DNA of 64,000 bases from UPXZ01 sp964634605 (GCA_964634605.1 CAZWLJ010000002.1:1-64000); one strand, 5' to 3'; counted from the first letter of the stretch, positions 26,264 through 35,835 are shown. The notes: a model not told the origin generated them from the sequence alone. Made by a program: numbers and translations.

Positions 26264-26722
26264 ATGAAAAAACTATTCTTAGCTTTAGCGCTGGTAATGA
26301 CAGTTACAACAGTTACAGTAGCACAAACAAACGACAAAACAATCGGTATACGCGGCGGTAATGGAACCGAGCTATCCTATCAACATCCATTGTCTGGAAA
26401 TACCCGTGTGGAACTTGACTTAGGCTTACCCGGATGGAAATATGCAGGTATTGTTTTATCCGGCGTACATCAATGGTTATGGAATATTGATGGTGGTTTA
26501 GACTGGTATGCCGGTGTCGGGGCTCAGGTTGGCTCAATCCGTTGGGCAACAGGAGATCCTTATAATTTCGGACTGGGTGTGGCCGGTCAGATCGGAATAG
26601 AGTACAACTTCCCTATCCCTCTGCAATTGTCACTTGACTGGCGTCCGGTTTGGAATATTCTTAATTCCGGTCATGGATTCGGATACGATAGTGCAGCACT
26701 GGGTATCCGCTACAGATTTTAA
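26264..26722 (+). CDS. Small exported barrel-like protein
   Basis: This 152-residue protein has a signal peptide (cleavage near TVAQ) followed by short beta strands rich in Gly, Trp and Tyr and ending GIRYRF. Patterns such as GGNGTELSYQHPL, RVELDLGLPGW, WYAGVGAQVGS and GQIGIEYNFPIPLQLSLDWRP suggest a small outer-membrane beta-barrel of eight strands. It belongs to a common but unnamed Bacteroidota family. The function is unknown. It lies 81 bases after ispG and ends at a terminator shared with the converging gene. Confidence 0.8.
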   Translation: MKKLFLALALVMTVTTVTVAQTNDKTIGIRGGNGTELSYQHPLSGNTRVELDLGLPGWKYAGIVLSGVHQWLWNIDGGLDWYAGVGAQVGSIRWATGDPYNFGLGVAGQIGIEYNFPIPLQLSLDWRPVWNILNSGHGFGYDSAALGIRYRF

Positions 26723-26743
26723 TAAAAAACAAATTGTCTTTAT

Positions 26744-26783
26744 AAAAAAAACAGGATGGTCAACGGATCATCCTGTTTTTTTT
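26744..26783. terminator. Bidirectional terminator
   Basis: ACAGGATG/CATCCTGT with a 10-base loop, seven A residues on the left and eight T residues on the right, between two converging genes. The T-tract runs right up to the stop of the minus-strand gene. Confidence 0.88.
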
Positions 26784-26785
26784 AA

Positions 26786-27139
26786 CTAAGCTTTTGGTTC
26801 TTCAGTTGGTTCGGTTGGTTCAGCGGGTTCTGCCGGTTTTTCTTCATCATCTTTATCAAACCTGTCAGCCACTTTGCTGAAAGTAGCTTTCATTTGATCC
26901 CAGATGGATGCAGCGCCTTCTTTCACATCATCCCAAGCATCGTCGGCTGTATCGGCAAGTTCTTTGAGTTTAGTTTTGCCTTCCGCAATTTTCGGCTCCA
27001 ACTCATCGATTAACTCGGTGTATTTTACTTTTGCTTCTTCAGTAGCTTCTTTTGCTTTTAATTTCAATTTATCTACCTGAGCTTCCAACTCATTAAGCTG
27101 AGTATCCAGTTTTTGTTTAAATTCAGATTTTTCTTCCAT
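26786..27139 (-). CDS. Acidic coiled-coil (YtxH/apolipoprotein-like) protein
   Basis: This 117-residue, highly charged protein has no signal peptide. Residues 5-85 are amphipathic helix or coiled coil (KQKLDTQLNELEAQVDKLK...), and the last 20 residues are a P/E/T-rich tail of PAEPAEPTEPTEE repeats. Proteins of this kind are often annotated as stress or late-embryogenesis-like helical proteins; I do not recognise a function. It has its own -7 element at 27174-27181. Confidence 0.75.
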   Translation of the reverse strand: MEEKSEFKQKLDTQLNELEAQVDKLKLKAKEATEEAKVKYTELIDELEPKIAEGKTKLKELADTADDAWDDVKEGAASIWDQMKATFSKVADRFDKDDEEKPAEPAEPTEPTEEPKA

Positions 27140-27173
27140 AATATAAAATTTTTAAAAAGATTGAACATACATG

Positions 27174-27181
27174 CAAAGGTA
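27174..27181 (-). promoter_or_regulatory. -7 element (TACCTTTG on minus strand)
   Basis: Perfect TAnnTTTG on the minus strand, 34 bases before the acidic coiled-coil gene. Confidence 0.6.
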
Positions 27182-27316
27182 ATAAAGTTCTTCAGTTATT
27201 ATTTTTTCCGGTAAAAAAATATGAATACTTTGTAAAAAAAGTAATCAATATACCTTTTACCACATTTTCAAGAATTCTGTTAATTCCTTCAGATTCAATT
27301 ATTAATGCGGACTGTG

Positions 27317-29746
27317 TCAGTGTGCAATTATTACAATTCCGGACATATGTTCCCCGCCGAGCCTGATTCTCACCATGTAAGTACCCGAAGGTACACCTGA
27401 AACTTTCAGATAATCCTGCTCCGACGAGCGGATTAATTGTCCGCCAAGGGTGAATAATTCAATTTTTTCTACTTTCCGGTTATCTTTTACCGATGTCCGG
27501 ATCATGTCATCTGCCGGATTGGGAAATATTTGGGCGTCGATTACTTTCGGAGACCTGACAGATGTAATATCGTTACCAAAAACAAGCATATTATCAATAA
27601 ACACGTTTCCGGTATCAGAAAGCGGAGCTTCCATCTGAACAAATCTCAAAGCTGATAAACGATAGGTTTTATCAGGCATCAAAGCGCTCAAATCAGCCCT
27701 GGCAAACTTCCAGCCGCCATAGTGAATGCTATCCAGATTCACTTCTTTGGTATCGGCATCCGATTCGAAAATTAAGTGCAATTCATTTCCGGAAAGGTCG
27801 CCGAATATGTGCAAACCAACAACGGAGTCGTTTGTAACCGCAGTCAACGGTTCAGCAAATCTGTAAACCACACTTCCTCCGGTTTTTTCAAGGAATGAAT
27901 AACGCAGGTTATAACTGTACGAATCGAAAAGTTTGGTCGATGACGATTTTTGTACGATGGATGCTGACATCATCCGGCTTGCGAGCGTATCGGTTTTCAT
28001 ACGTCCGTCGGTTTCGAAATTTTCGGGTATAAGTTTTCCCGTAGTTCTTTCGTCAGAGGCTTTGAAAGGAATCTCCATGGTTTCGGTCAGGTAAACTCCA
28101 TCCGCGTCTTTTATTCCTTTTGCCAGTTTCACCACGTAGTTTTGGTTCGGAGTGAGATTCTGTCCGACCATGAATGAAGTTGATCCAAACGGCTCAGGAA
28201 CATTATTATGTTTGAGCGATCGCAAGTTCTTCGTCAGCTTGTTTCCCTGCGTATCATACACCTGAATTCCATCTATCAGCTCTGAAGTCTGAAGTTTTTT
28301 ATCAAATACAAACGTAAAAACCGGTGTTTTGTAATCAATATTTGTTTCACCGGGCATCGGGTACGCAGCCAGCAGGGTAAGTTTATTACGTTTGGCCGTT
28401 TTGAACTGGAAGGTGAAATCGTTTTCCATGGTGAGTCCGTCGAAATGTTTCAGCGTTTTTGCCAGCGTTACAGTATAAACCGTCGATGTATCGAGCGGTG
28501 CATCGGGTACAAATTCCATAACAAAATTGGATTCTTTGAACACAAACTGACCGCTTACGGCGGGCGCGATAGAAAATGCTTCGCGGGCACTTTCCGGATC
28601 GATATCCCAGTTGAATTTCAGGCGGATAACCGAACTTGCAAGCATGAGTGTATCGGGTGTGAGCGCTTTTGGTGAATATTCCACCACGGCCGGAGGTGTG
28701 TTCCGCACTTTATTAGGCCGGATTTGTGCAAATGCTGTTTGATTTGCATTTACGGTTACAGTCGTCGTATCGCTGTGATAATCGGGATGCGTGGTTATGA
28801 GTGTATATGTACCCGGCTGAAGGTCTTTGAACAGAAAAAATCCGTTGTTCAGGTTATCCAGCGTATAAGTTGTATCTTTTGGGAGCAGTGTCACCGTTGC
28901 ACCGTTTACAGGAAGCAAAACATCATGCGTATTGGGCAACTTGTAATAATTTGCCGGGTTGAGCAGGTATTTATCTTTCACTGTACCGGCAATGTTCCCG
29001 GAAGGCAGACTTGCCGATTTGAAATAGGCAGTGAATGATTTCAGGAAATTCCAGGCTTCCATCCATTTGTATTCCTTATTCATCAACCGGTATGTTTCGG
29101 GTATATAATCGTGCATGGAGCCTTCGGAAATAACTCCTGGTACGGTGAGTCCGCGCAATACGCCATAACCGTCAGACCATCCGCCCATAGCTGTACGTCC
29201 GAATGTTTTATCGCCGCGGACTGAATAGTTTGAGCTCCAGCAGGTAATCTGATTCGCGTACAGGTTTTTTGCAATTTCGGTGCTGATGGCTTTGCTGATT
29301 TCTGAGTAAGGTGTGGGTGTGGGATAAACGTGCGTATCGCCCGTATCGACACCGGAATAAAGCATAAGTACATGATTGGCGACACCGTTGCCTGCATTAC
29401 TGTGAATGGAAAGCATAAAATCAGCATTCGATGCATTGGCCGAAGCTACAATCTGTGATAATGGCAAATCACCTGCAGTAGTATTGGTAGTACGCGAAAT
29501 GAATGCAGTGGCTCCGCGGGCTTCGAGCATTGACTTCAGATACAAGCCCTTATCAAGATTGCTTTTCGATTCCCAGAACCCATTCTGGTCGCCCTGTGAA
29601 TAAGGTGCAATGACCACGTTTCGGTCGTCGCTGTCATACCCTCCGTGACCCGGATTGATGTAGATTCTGACATCCGATAAATCCTGTGAAAAACCGGAAA
29701 AAGCTAAAACTGAAAACAATATTGTAACTATGAATGTATTTTTCAT
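27317..29746 (-). CDS. Secreted N-acetylmuramoyl-L-alanine amidase with Ig-like domains and T9SS tail
   Basis: This 809-residue exported enzyme has a signal peptide ending near GFSQ. An amidase_3 domain (about 22-245) follows, in which all expected residues are visible: zinc His in INPGHGGYD, Glu in WESKSNLDKG, His in SIHSNAGNG and the catalytic Glu in VISEGSMHD. It should cut the bond between N-acetylmuramic acid and the stem peptide. Next come a carboxypeptidase-regulatory-like beta domain (about 250-345), two Ig-like (Big_5-type) domains (about 350-570) and a carbohydrate-binding-like region. The C-terminal sorting domain starts around FPNPADDMIRTS, typical of T9SS cargo. It is the last gene of the minus-strand glycan locus, 13 bases after the beta-propeller gene. 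Confidence 0.92.
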   Translation of the reverse strand: MKNTFIVTILFSVLAFSGFSQDLSDVRIYINPGHGGYDSDDRNVVIAPYSQGDQNGFWESKSNLDKGLYLKSMLEARGATAFISRTTNTTAGDLPLSQIVASANASNADFMLSIHSNAGNGVANHVLMLYSGVDTGDTHVYPTPTPYSEISKAISTEIAKNLYANQITCWSSNYSVRGDKTFGRTAMGGWSDGYGVLRGLTVPGVISEGSMHDYIPETYRLMNKEYKWMEAWNFLKSFTAYFKSASLPSGNIAGTVKDKYLLNPANYYKLPNTHDVLLPVNGATVTLLPKDTTYTLDNLNNGFFLFKDLQPGTYTLITTHPDYHSDTTTVTVNANQTAFAQIRPNKVRNTPPAVVEYSPKALTPDTLMLASSVIRLKFNWDIDPESAREAFSIAPAVSGQFVFKESNFVMEFVPDAPLDTSTVYTVTLAKTLKHFDGLTMENDFTFQFKTAKRNKLTLLAAYPMPGETNIDYKTPVFTFVFDKKLQTSELIDGIQVYDTQGNKLTKNLRSLKHNNVPEPFGSTSFMVGQNLTPNQNYVVKLAKGIKDADGVYLTETMEIPFKASDERTTGKLIPENFETDGRMKTDTLASRMMSASIVQKSSSTKLFDSYSYNLRYSFLEKTGGSVVYRFAEPLTAVTNDSVVGLHIFGDLSGNELHLIFESDADTKEVNLDSIHYGGWKFARADLSALMPDKTYRLSALRFVQMEAPLSDTGNVFIDNMLVFGNDITSVRSPKVIDAQIFPNPADDMIRTSVKDNRKVEKIELFTLGGQLIRSSEQDYLKVSGVPSGTYMVRIRLGGEHMSGIVIIAH

Positions 29747-29759
29747 GACTCATTCAACT

Positions 29760-30671
29760 TTAATTAAAAGAAAGTTCAGATACTATCAGTTTTCCTTCAG
29801 GAGTGCAGTAAACCATGCGGCCTGCACCGGATGATGCTGTGGGATATAAAGCGATGTGTAGGGGATTGCTTATTTGCGTTTGAGACTTCCCGTCAGCTGA
29901 CATCATGACAATCCGCGACGCGGTGACAAACTGACCGTCGTCTTTATCCTGCATGCCTGCAACGAAACTGTCGTTGTACCATACAGGCGCGTTCAGATAA
30001 CCCAGCGAGGCTATGATTTTCCCTTTCAGATTGCAGATGTAAGTTCCTTTGCCGGTTGCTGTAAAAAGAATCTTTGAGTTGTCGGGCGAAAGTGATACCC
30101 AAATATAGTTGGCGTTTTCACCCCCGAGCGGATCAATCAGGGTTCTTTTACCATGGATGTACACGAAAATTTTCAGATTCTCGGAACTGACATACACCGG
30201 AATTGCAACCTTAGTGCGTCCGAATGTGGATTTGTATAGTTTATTGTCGGCCCGGATGAGCACCCCGTTGTGATAACTGCGCGCCGAGCGCAAATTGCGT
30301 TGCGGTTTAATCATCTGTAGCCTGCTGCCGGTTTTGAGTTCAATACTTTCGAGTGCATCGTATCTGCGACCGTTTTCAAAAATAGTTTTTCTGAAGAAAA
30401 TCCTGGAATTATCGTTGCTGAAAACCGGCTGATAACCGGCATTCTGATCTTCAGAAATTACTTTTTCTTCCTTTGTTGTGAAATTGTAGAGATGAAGGCC
30501 TTCATAGCTTTCTGAAGAAAAAAGAAGCATATCTCCTTTTTCGTTAAGCGTTGGATAATGTGCTGATCTGGTATTTTTCAGTACAATTTCGTACTGCGAT
30601 GTCACCCGGATATTCTGTGCTGACAGATAGAACCCTATGCCCAAAAACATAACGATTATTATTTGTTTCAT
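29760..30671 (-). CDS. Exported TolB/PD40-like beta-propeller protein
   Basis: This 303-residue protein has a signal peptide (MKQIIIVMFLGIGFYLSAQ). Repeats of the TolB/WD40-like type follow, for example SAHYPTLNEKGDMLLFSSES, NAGYQPVFSNDNSRIFFRK and YIWVSLSPDNSKILFTA, suggesting about five to six blades. I placed the start at 30671, where the signal peptide begins. A longer frame to 30755 would overlap the preceding gene and bury the signal sequence. There is no catalytic motif. Its position between the phosphodiester glycosidases and the amidase suggests a scaffold or binding role in the same locus. Confidence 0.82.
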   Translation of the reverse strand: MKQIIIVMFLGIGFYLSAQNIRVTSQYEIVLKNTRSAHYPTLNEKGDMLLFSSESYEGLHLYNFTTKEEKVISEDQNAGYQPVFSNDNSRIFFRKTIFENGRRYDALESIELKTGSRLQMIKPQRNLRSARSYHNGVLIRADNKLYKSTFGRTKVAIPVYVSSENLKIFVYIHGKRTLIDPLGGENANYIWVSLSPDNSKILFTATGKGTYICNLKGKIIASLGYLNAPVWYNDSFVAGMQDKDDGQFVTASRIVMMSADGKSQTQISNPLHIALYPTASSGAGRMVYCTPEGKLIVSELSFN

Positions 30672-30744
30672 GATGGATATATTCAATAAACTAATGAATT
30701 GTTTTTTCAAATTTATATTAATTATGCGCATATTCTCAATAATT

Positions 30745-33255
30745 TCAGCGGACAAAAACCTTGGCGGTTTCGTTTCCTTTTTCAGAAATTAACTCAAGAA
30801 AATAAGTACCGGGAGTGTATTTCACGGGAATATTCACTTCGTTGTAACGCGGTACTCCGTAATTTTCTGAAAAAACCAGCTGACCCTTCAGATTGTAAAT
30901 TCTTATCCCGATTCCGGTGTTTTTCAATTTATCGCTGATCCGTACTGTTAGTTGACTGTTTTCCTTAGCGGGATTGGGATACACCTGAAACATGTTCAGT
31001 TTTTCGGGCGAAGAGTAAGAAATAATAAAATCCCTATATGCCAGAGCTATTTCTTTAAGTGCTAGTGAATATGATTTGGTGGCTCTCATATTTGTTGCAT
31101 CGATATAAAAATTCACATTATCGAAACCAACGGGATAAATTGCCCTGTCTTTTATATCAAAAAGCTTATCGACAGGTATATTGAGCGTGAAATCCTTGTT
31201 CAGTTCAAAAGTATTAAACTCCATCGACGTGGTAGTCGTGGTATTGTTTGGTTTAAGACTGACAATGGCACGCGAAATTGCCATATCGCCGGTATTCAGA
31301 ACAAGTTTTACCGTATCGGGCAGACCGTAGAATGTTCTTTTGTTACTGAGTTTAATAAAAGGCGCGCGACCCGCGGCATGCACGAAATTCACCACAGCGC
31401 CGGTTTCCCAGTTTTGAGGTAAATTGTCCGTATTCCATTTTGCATTCAGGAATGACGAGGCTGATAAAGTCCAGTCGCCGGTGAGGATGCTGTCAGCTAT
31501 CATTACAGCTGAAAGAGGATTTTCGACCTGAACAAAGAGTGTATCACGAAACTGTGCCAGACTTCCGGTTACAAAAGTACTTCCGTTTTTCAGCCCTTTA
31601 AGGATTCCTTTATCAACGGCACAAATTTCCGGGTCTTTCACTTCCCAGGTGAGAAATTCAGGTTGAATTGCCATAGGAATGTCATTTGAAACACTCAGAA
31701 CTTCCACAGCATAGTCATTCCTTGCATCAATAATTACCGAATCGCATTTCAAACTAATTTTTCCGCTTATAATTTCAACCTGTTTACTGGTTTCAACTCC
31801 ATTCAGCGACAATGTAAGTACACCGGTTGCGGGATTTCCGGCAGCCTGAAAATAATGCCCGCTGGTAACTGATCCGATATTCGGAGTACAACTCATTGAA
31901 AAACCTGTTACATTTTTATCAACCAGTACTCCGTAACGGTTGTATCCCAGAACAACAGGCACATAAGCAGAATACGATGGAATCCGGATTTGATAATCTG
32001 CAAATTCAATACGGGTAATGGTGCTGTCCTCCGGAGTATTGTGAAACAGAAACCATCCGTTTGCAACCGGACGTTCTTTTCCGTCGGATGGATTATTAAC
32101 TATCTGCCCGTCAAGCATCATTTGTGCCGACCCTCCTCCATCCATCGATGTGACATTTCGTGCCCCGCAGGCTTTCAAAATGCCACACATTGTTTCGGTT
32201 GATGCTCCGGCAGATTTCGGACCCTTATCAATGACAATAAAATACAGGTTCTTGCCATCATGAGAGCTACCTATACCGGTTCGGGGATAAAGCTGAGTAT
32301 TATATGCTTCGTTGTAATTTCTGCTGGTCAGAGTTCCATCTTTCATTACCAGGGCATTGCCTGTAACCATCTGAGCAACCGACGGAAACTGATTGTCCGT
32401 GAGCGTTTTAACCGACATGTTTACAAACAACTTATCACCGGTATTCAGTTTTTCGAGAAATGTGCGGGCGCTCCCGTTGCCCGACAAAACTGTTTCGCCT
32501 GCTTGCAGGATATTCGAACCTTTATTCACCAAAACCCGGGTGACCTCACACTCAACGTCACGGTTTACTTCCCATTTTTTGCCAGAAAGAGGCCTGATAA
32601 ACACCTCGGTTCCGTCGTCATCAGTCCTGGTTGCCTGTGAACCAAGATATTGGTTGAAAAGCACCAGTTCATTTTCGTTTCTGATTCTGTTTATTTCCGA
32701 AAGGGGAAATTCACTGTTTCCGGGAATTTTTACAGTTCCCGAGAAACTTATATCGTCAATCCATGCCTTCCCGGCCGAATCAATCATTGCAAAACCAATG
32801 CTTCCGTGTCCGCGGTTCCAGTTGTTGGGGTCAGTAATCATTTCTCCGTTGCAGGCACTTCCGCTGTGCGGAACACCCAGTAATGAACCTGGTTGTCCCT
32901 GTCCGGAAACAATCCAGAAGTTACCGTTTATTCCGGCGATAGTACGATGCTGGTCGTTGCTTAATCTGCTGAAAGCAGATGTCATTGATTCAGTTTTTCC
33001 AACCTGATTCAGAGCCTGAAATGTTTCTACGTGGTTGTACGGGTTGTTCAGATCAATTGTAAGCATATACCCTGAAAGCGGATATTGCGGCAATACAAAT
33101 TTCGTGTATTGAATTCCGGGGCCAACAGATTTATGTTCAAGCGTGTCGATATTCTTCGAAACGCCTAAAATTTCAATATTTCCTGCATACAATGCAACAC
33201 TCTGAATGAGGAGAAAAATTCCGGACAACAAAACCGGATATCGAAGATTTTTCAT
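30745..33255 (-). CDS. Phosphodiester glycosidase (NAGPA-like) with T9SS tail, copy 1
   Basis: This 836-residue secreted protein has a signal peptide followed by the NAGPA domain (about 30-410). Recognisable motifs are AGINGNFW, PRTGIGSSHDGKNLYFIVIDKG, SAGAS and the strongly conserved TSMDGGGSAQMML. NAGPA enzymes remove GlcNAc from phosphodiester links, as in the mammalian mannose-6-phosphate uncovering enzyme; bacterial substrates are not established. Residues about 420-560 are Big_2-like beta domains. Residues about 575-760 are identical to the neighbour at 33256, and a T9SS-type C-terminal domain follows (YPNPAKENSQ... ETAKVFVR). It starts immediately after copy 2 without a gap. Confidence 0.88.
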   Translation of the reverse strand: MKNLRYPVLLSGIFLLIQSVALYAGNIEILGVSKNIDTLEHKSVGPGIQYTKFVLPQYPLSGYMLTIDLNNPYNHVETFQALNQVGKTESMTSAFSRLSNDQHRTIAGINGNFWIVSGQGQPGSLLGVPHSGSACNGEMITDPNNWNRGHGSIGFAMIDSAGKAWIDDISFSGTVKIPGNSEFPLSEINRIRNENELVLFNQYLGSQATRTDDDGTEVFIRPLSGKKWEVNRDVECEVTRVLVNKGSNILQAGETVLSGNGSARTFLEKLNTGDKLFVNMSVKTLTDNQFPSVAQMVTGNALVMKDGTLTSRNYNEAYNTQLYPRTGIGSSHDGKNLYFIVIDKGPKSAGASTETMCGILKACGARNVTSMDGGGSAQMMLDGQIVNNPSDGKERPVANGWFLFHNTPEDSTITRIEFADYQIRIPSYSAYVPVVLGYNRYGVLVDKNVTGFSMSCTPNIGSVTSGHYFQAAGNPATGVLTLSLNGVETSKQVEIISGKISLKCDSVIIDARNDYAVEVLSVSNDIPMAIQPEFLTWEVKDPEICAVDKGILKGLKNGSTFVTGSLAQFRDTLFVQVENPLSAVMIADSILTGDWTLSASSFLNAKWNTDNLPQNWETGAVVNFVHAAGRAPFIKLSNKRTFYGLPDTVKLVLNTGDMAISRAIVSLKPNNTTTTTSMEFNTFELNKDFTLNIPVDKLFDIKDRAIYPVGFDNVNFYIDATNMRATKSYSLALKEIALAYRDFIISYSSPEKLNMFQVYPNPAKENSQLTVRISDKLKNTGIGIRIYNLKGQLVFSENYGVPRYNEVNIPVKYTPGTYFLELISEKGNETAKVFVR
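30971..31533 (-). repeat. 563-bp near-identical segment, copy A
   Basis: Matches 33485-34047 at a constant offset of 2514 bases without gaps. I count 6 substitutions, all in the last ~170 bases (31367-31497); the first ~390 bases are identical. The translated segment is unchanged. Confidence 0.95.
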
Positions 33256-35715
33256 TTACTTATTCCTGATCAGCACTTTTACAGCAGATGATTTTCCGTT
33301 TTGTTCCAATGAAATTAAATAGATACCTGAATGCAGCTTGTCTACCGGCAGAACAGTCAAACCTGAAGCGTCAAAGCGGACATTTCGGGTAAACATTTGC
33401 TTTCCTGTATTATCAAACACCCGAATGCTCACCAGGTCCGGTTGCGGATCTGACAATTGAATAAAAAGCCGGTTGTCATTTGCCGGATTGGGATACACCT
33501 GAAACATGTTCAGTTTTTCGGGCGAAGAGTAAGAAATAATAAAATCCCTATATGCCAGAGCTATTTCTTTAAGTGCTAGTGAATATGATTTGGTGGCTCT
33601 CATATTTGTTGCATCGATATAAAAATTCACATTATCGAAACCAACGGGATAAATTGCCCTGTCTTTTATATCAAAAAGCTTATCGACAGGTATATTGAGC
33701 GTGAAATCCTTGTTCAGTTCAAAAGTATTAAACTCCATCGACGTGGTAGTCGTGGTATTGTTTGGTTTAAGACTGACAATGGCACGCGAAATTGCCATAT
33801 CGCCGGTATTCAGAACAAGTTTTACCGTATCGGGCAGACCGTAGAATGTTCTTTTGTTACTGAGTTTAATAAAAGGCGCGCGCCCGGCGGCATGCACGAA
33901 ATTCACCACAGCACCGGTTTCCCAGTTTTGAGGTAAGTTGTCCGTATTCCATTTTGCATTTAGGAATGACGAGGCTGATAAAGTCCAGTCGCCGGTGAGG
34001 ATGCTGTCAGCAATCATTACAGCTGAAAGAGGATTTTCGACCTGAACGATCAGTTCATCTTTTACTTCATTAATTGCTCCTGTGATTTTTGTCTTCCCGT
34101 TTTTCAGCGCTCTCAGGTTTCCGTTCACTACAGTACAGATTTCCGGATTTTCCACTTCCCAGCTGAAAGCAGCAGCCGATATGAGTGCTTCACCGGCGGA
34201 AGTAACAGCCAGCACTTCAATAGGATATTCTTTTCGATAGTCTGTCAGAACGGAGTCGAGCCTGATTTTAATCCCGGAAACAGGTAGAAAACCGATTTCT
34301 ATTGTAGCTGTCACATTTTTATTGTAAGTAGCCGTGAGTTTTCCGGGTGTAGTACCGGTTACGATTAACTTATTTCCATCGATTACACCGAGGGATTCCG
34401 GACATGAGAGTACAACTCCCTGTAAATCTGAATGTAAAAGCGTTCCGTATTGATTATAGGCATAAAATTTCGGGGTATACTCGCCCAGATAAGGCAATGA
34501 ATAAAACGCATCGTGAGGTTTGATGACAGCTACAGCAGTATCGGCAGGGGCGGTTGAAACAACAAAAACACTGTTGCATACCGCTCTTTCGCCTCCCGGA
34601 TCACTCGGTTTATTGACCGGTCCGCCGTATTCGGCTACATACATAGCGCTCGATCCACCTCCGTCCATATTAAATGCAGTATAAGCGCCACCGCTTTTCA
34701 TCACTTCGGCCAGCTGTTTGGTAGTAGCACCTGCAGATAATCCTCTGCCATCGATTACACAAAAAATGATTGTATCCTTCGCCTGGCTATAGCCAAGACC
34801 TGTACGCGGGTGAAGCTCGTTCCAGACACTGCTTTGTTCCACCACACCGTTTAGCAGCATCGTTTTATAATTATCGCCACCGGTCATTTGAAGGAAATTG
34901 GAGGTGTTGTTCGAATTGACTGAAAGATTGAGCCGCAAATCAATCACATCGTTTACAGCCAGGTTGTTCAAATCGACGGCAGCCGTGCCATGACCTGAAA
35001 GTACTGCTTTTCCTTTCGGGATTGCCATATTGCCTATTCCCTTTTCAATTTGCAGCACTTTTGCTTTCAACGTTTTATTGCTCCCCCAACTGTATCCGTC
35101 CTGCAGTTCAATCAGTACTTCGGTGCCGTATGAATTAGTATGGGTGTATTTTCCGTTGTTCCGGTTAAAAAGTACAAGTTGATTTTCTTCGCGCAAATGA
35201 TTTACCGAGTTAATGGTCCACTTTGATTCTCCAAACTTTATATTTCCGGAATAGCTCATCACTCCGATATCGGGAATTTTGAGGTCATCGATTGTGAATA
35301 CATTTCTGGAACCCGGAATACGGGCAATTTCACCGTTCACCATATTTCCGCTCACAGGATAGCCTACATAACCAGTGGTGACATAAAAGTCGCCGTTTGT
35401 TCCGCCAAAATAAAAATTCTGTTCGGTGCTCAATCGTTTGGCAAGCACCGATGGTTGTTCGCCTCCATAAATAGAATCTCTTCCGAGTGCCGTACGTACT
35501 TCGATGTGTGGATTTTTGAGGTCAGCTTTCAGAAAATAAACATCCAGACGCTTGGTTGCGGTAGTCAAACGGAGCGATGTGAATTGGGTACCTGGTCCTA
35601 CCTGATGATTTTCAAGTGTATCAACCGAATAGCTGACTCCATCGACAAGTAAAGTCTGTGCCTGAACAGCACTAAGTAAAGTAAGCAAATAAATAAAGAG
35701 GTAAAATTTTTTCAT
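33256..35715 (-). CDS. Phosphodiester glycosidase (NAGPA-like) with T9SS tail, copy 2
   Basis: This 819-residue paralog of the gene at 30745 has a signal peptide ending near VQAQ and a NAGPA domain (about 25-395) with GGTNGDFYVTTG, HPRTGLGYSQAKDTIIFCVIDGRG, SAGAT and FNMDGGGSSAMYV. The N-terminal two thirds differ widely from copy 1. The segment from VENPLSAVMIADS to MFQVYPNPA is identical, then the T9SS sorting tails diverge again (NDNRLFIQLSD... SAVKVLIRNK). Different catalytic halves with one shared middle module suggest two substrate specificities carried on one scaffold. The stop and the next gene's start are adjacent, so the pair is co-translated. A hairpin terminator lies upstream, between this gene and the DUF4623 gene. 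Confidence 0.88.
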   Translation of the reverse strand: MKKFYLFIYLLTLLSAVQAQTLLVDGVSYSVDTLENHQVGPGTQFTSLRLTTATKRLDVYFLKADLKNPHIEVRTALGRDSIYGGEQPSVLAKRLSTEQNFYFGGTNGDFYVTTGYVGYPVSGNMVNGEIARIPGSRNVFTIDDLKIPDIGVMSYSGNIKFGESKWTINSVNHLREENQLVLFNRNNGKYTHTNSYGTEVLIELQDGYSWGSNKTLKAKVLQIEKGIGNMAIPKGKAVLSGHGTAAVDLNNLAVNDVIDLRLNLSVNSNNTSNFLQMTGGDNYKTMLLNGVVEQSSVWNELHPRTGLGYSQAKDTIIFCVIDGRGLSAGATTKQLAEVMKSGGAYTAFNMDGGGSSAMYVAEYGGPVNKPSDPGGERAVCNSVFVVSTAPADTAVAVIKPHDAFYSLPYLGEYTPKFYAYNQYGTLLHSDLQGVVLSCPESLGVIDGNKLIVTGTTPGKLTATYNKNVTATIEIGFLPVSGIKIRLDSVLTDYRKEYPIEVLAVTSAGEALISAAAFSWEVENPEICTVVNGNLRALKNGKTKITGAINEVKDELIVQVENPLSAVMIADSILTGDWTLSASSFLNAKWNTDNLPQNWETGAVVNFVHAAGRAPFIKLSNKRTFYGLPDTVKLVLNTGDMAISRAIVSLKPNNTTTTTSMEFNTFELNKDFTLNIPVDKLFDIKDRAIYPVGFDNVNFYIDATNMRATKSYSLALKEIALAYRDFIISYSSPEKLNMFQVYPNPANDNRLFIQLSDPQPDLVSIRVFDNTGKQMFTRNVRFDASGLTVLPVDKLHSGIYLISLEQNGKSSAVKVLIRNK
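33485..34047 (-). repeat. 563-bp near-identical segment, copy B
   Basis: Partner of 30971-31533. Both ends of the identity fall inside coding sequence: at the YPNP start of the sorting domain and at VQVENP. The shared unit therefore corresponds to one protein module plus its borders. Confidence 0.95.
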
Positions 35716-35776
35716 GGCATGCCCCGAACCGGGTGTTTGATAAAAAAGTTAAATGATATTACTGATAGGATTAAAA

Positions 35777-35804
35777 AAGGTGGTGGAATTTCCACCACCT
35801 TTTA
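35777..35804 (-). terminator. Hairpin terminator inside the glycan locus
   Basis: Nine-bp perfect stem GGTGGTGGA/TCCACCACC with a 3-base loop and a run of T residues on the minus strand. It lies 32 bases after the DUF4623 gene and before the phosphodiester glycosidases. Confidence 0.85.
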
Positions 35805-35835
35805 TTTTACAGAGATTATTCAATTCATCTTCTGA

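Noticed and set aside
32393..33007. Plus-strand open frame of 204 codons inside the phosphodiester glycosidase gene
   Set aside because: Antisense shadow with no start signal or recognisable sequence.
30971..34047. Insertion sequence or transposon as the cause of the 563-bp repeat
   Set aside because: No transposase, terminal inverted repeats or target duplications; both copies are in frame within the same protein family.
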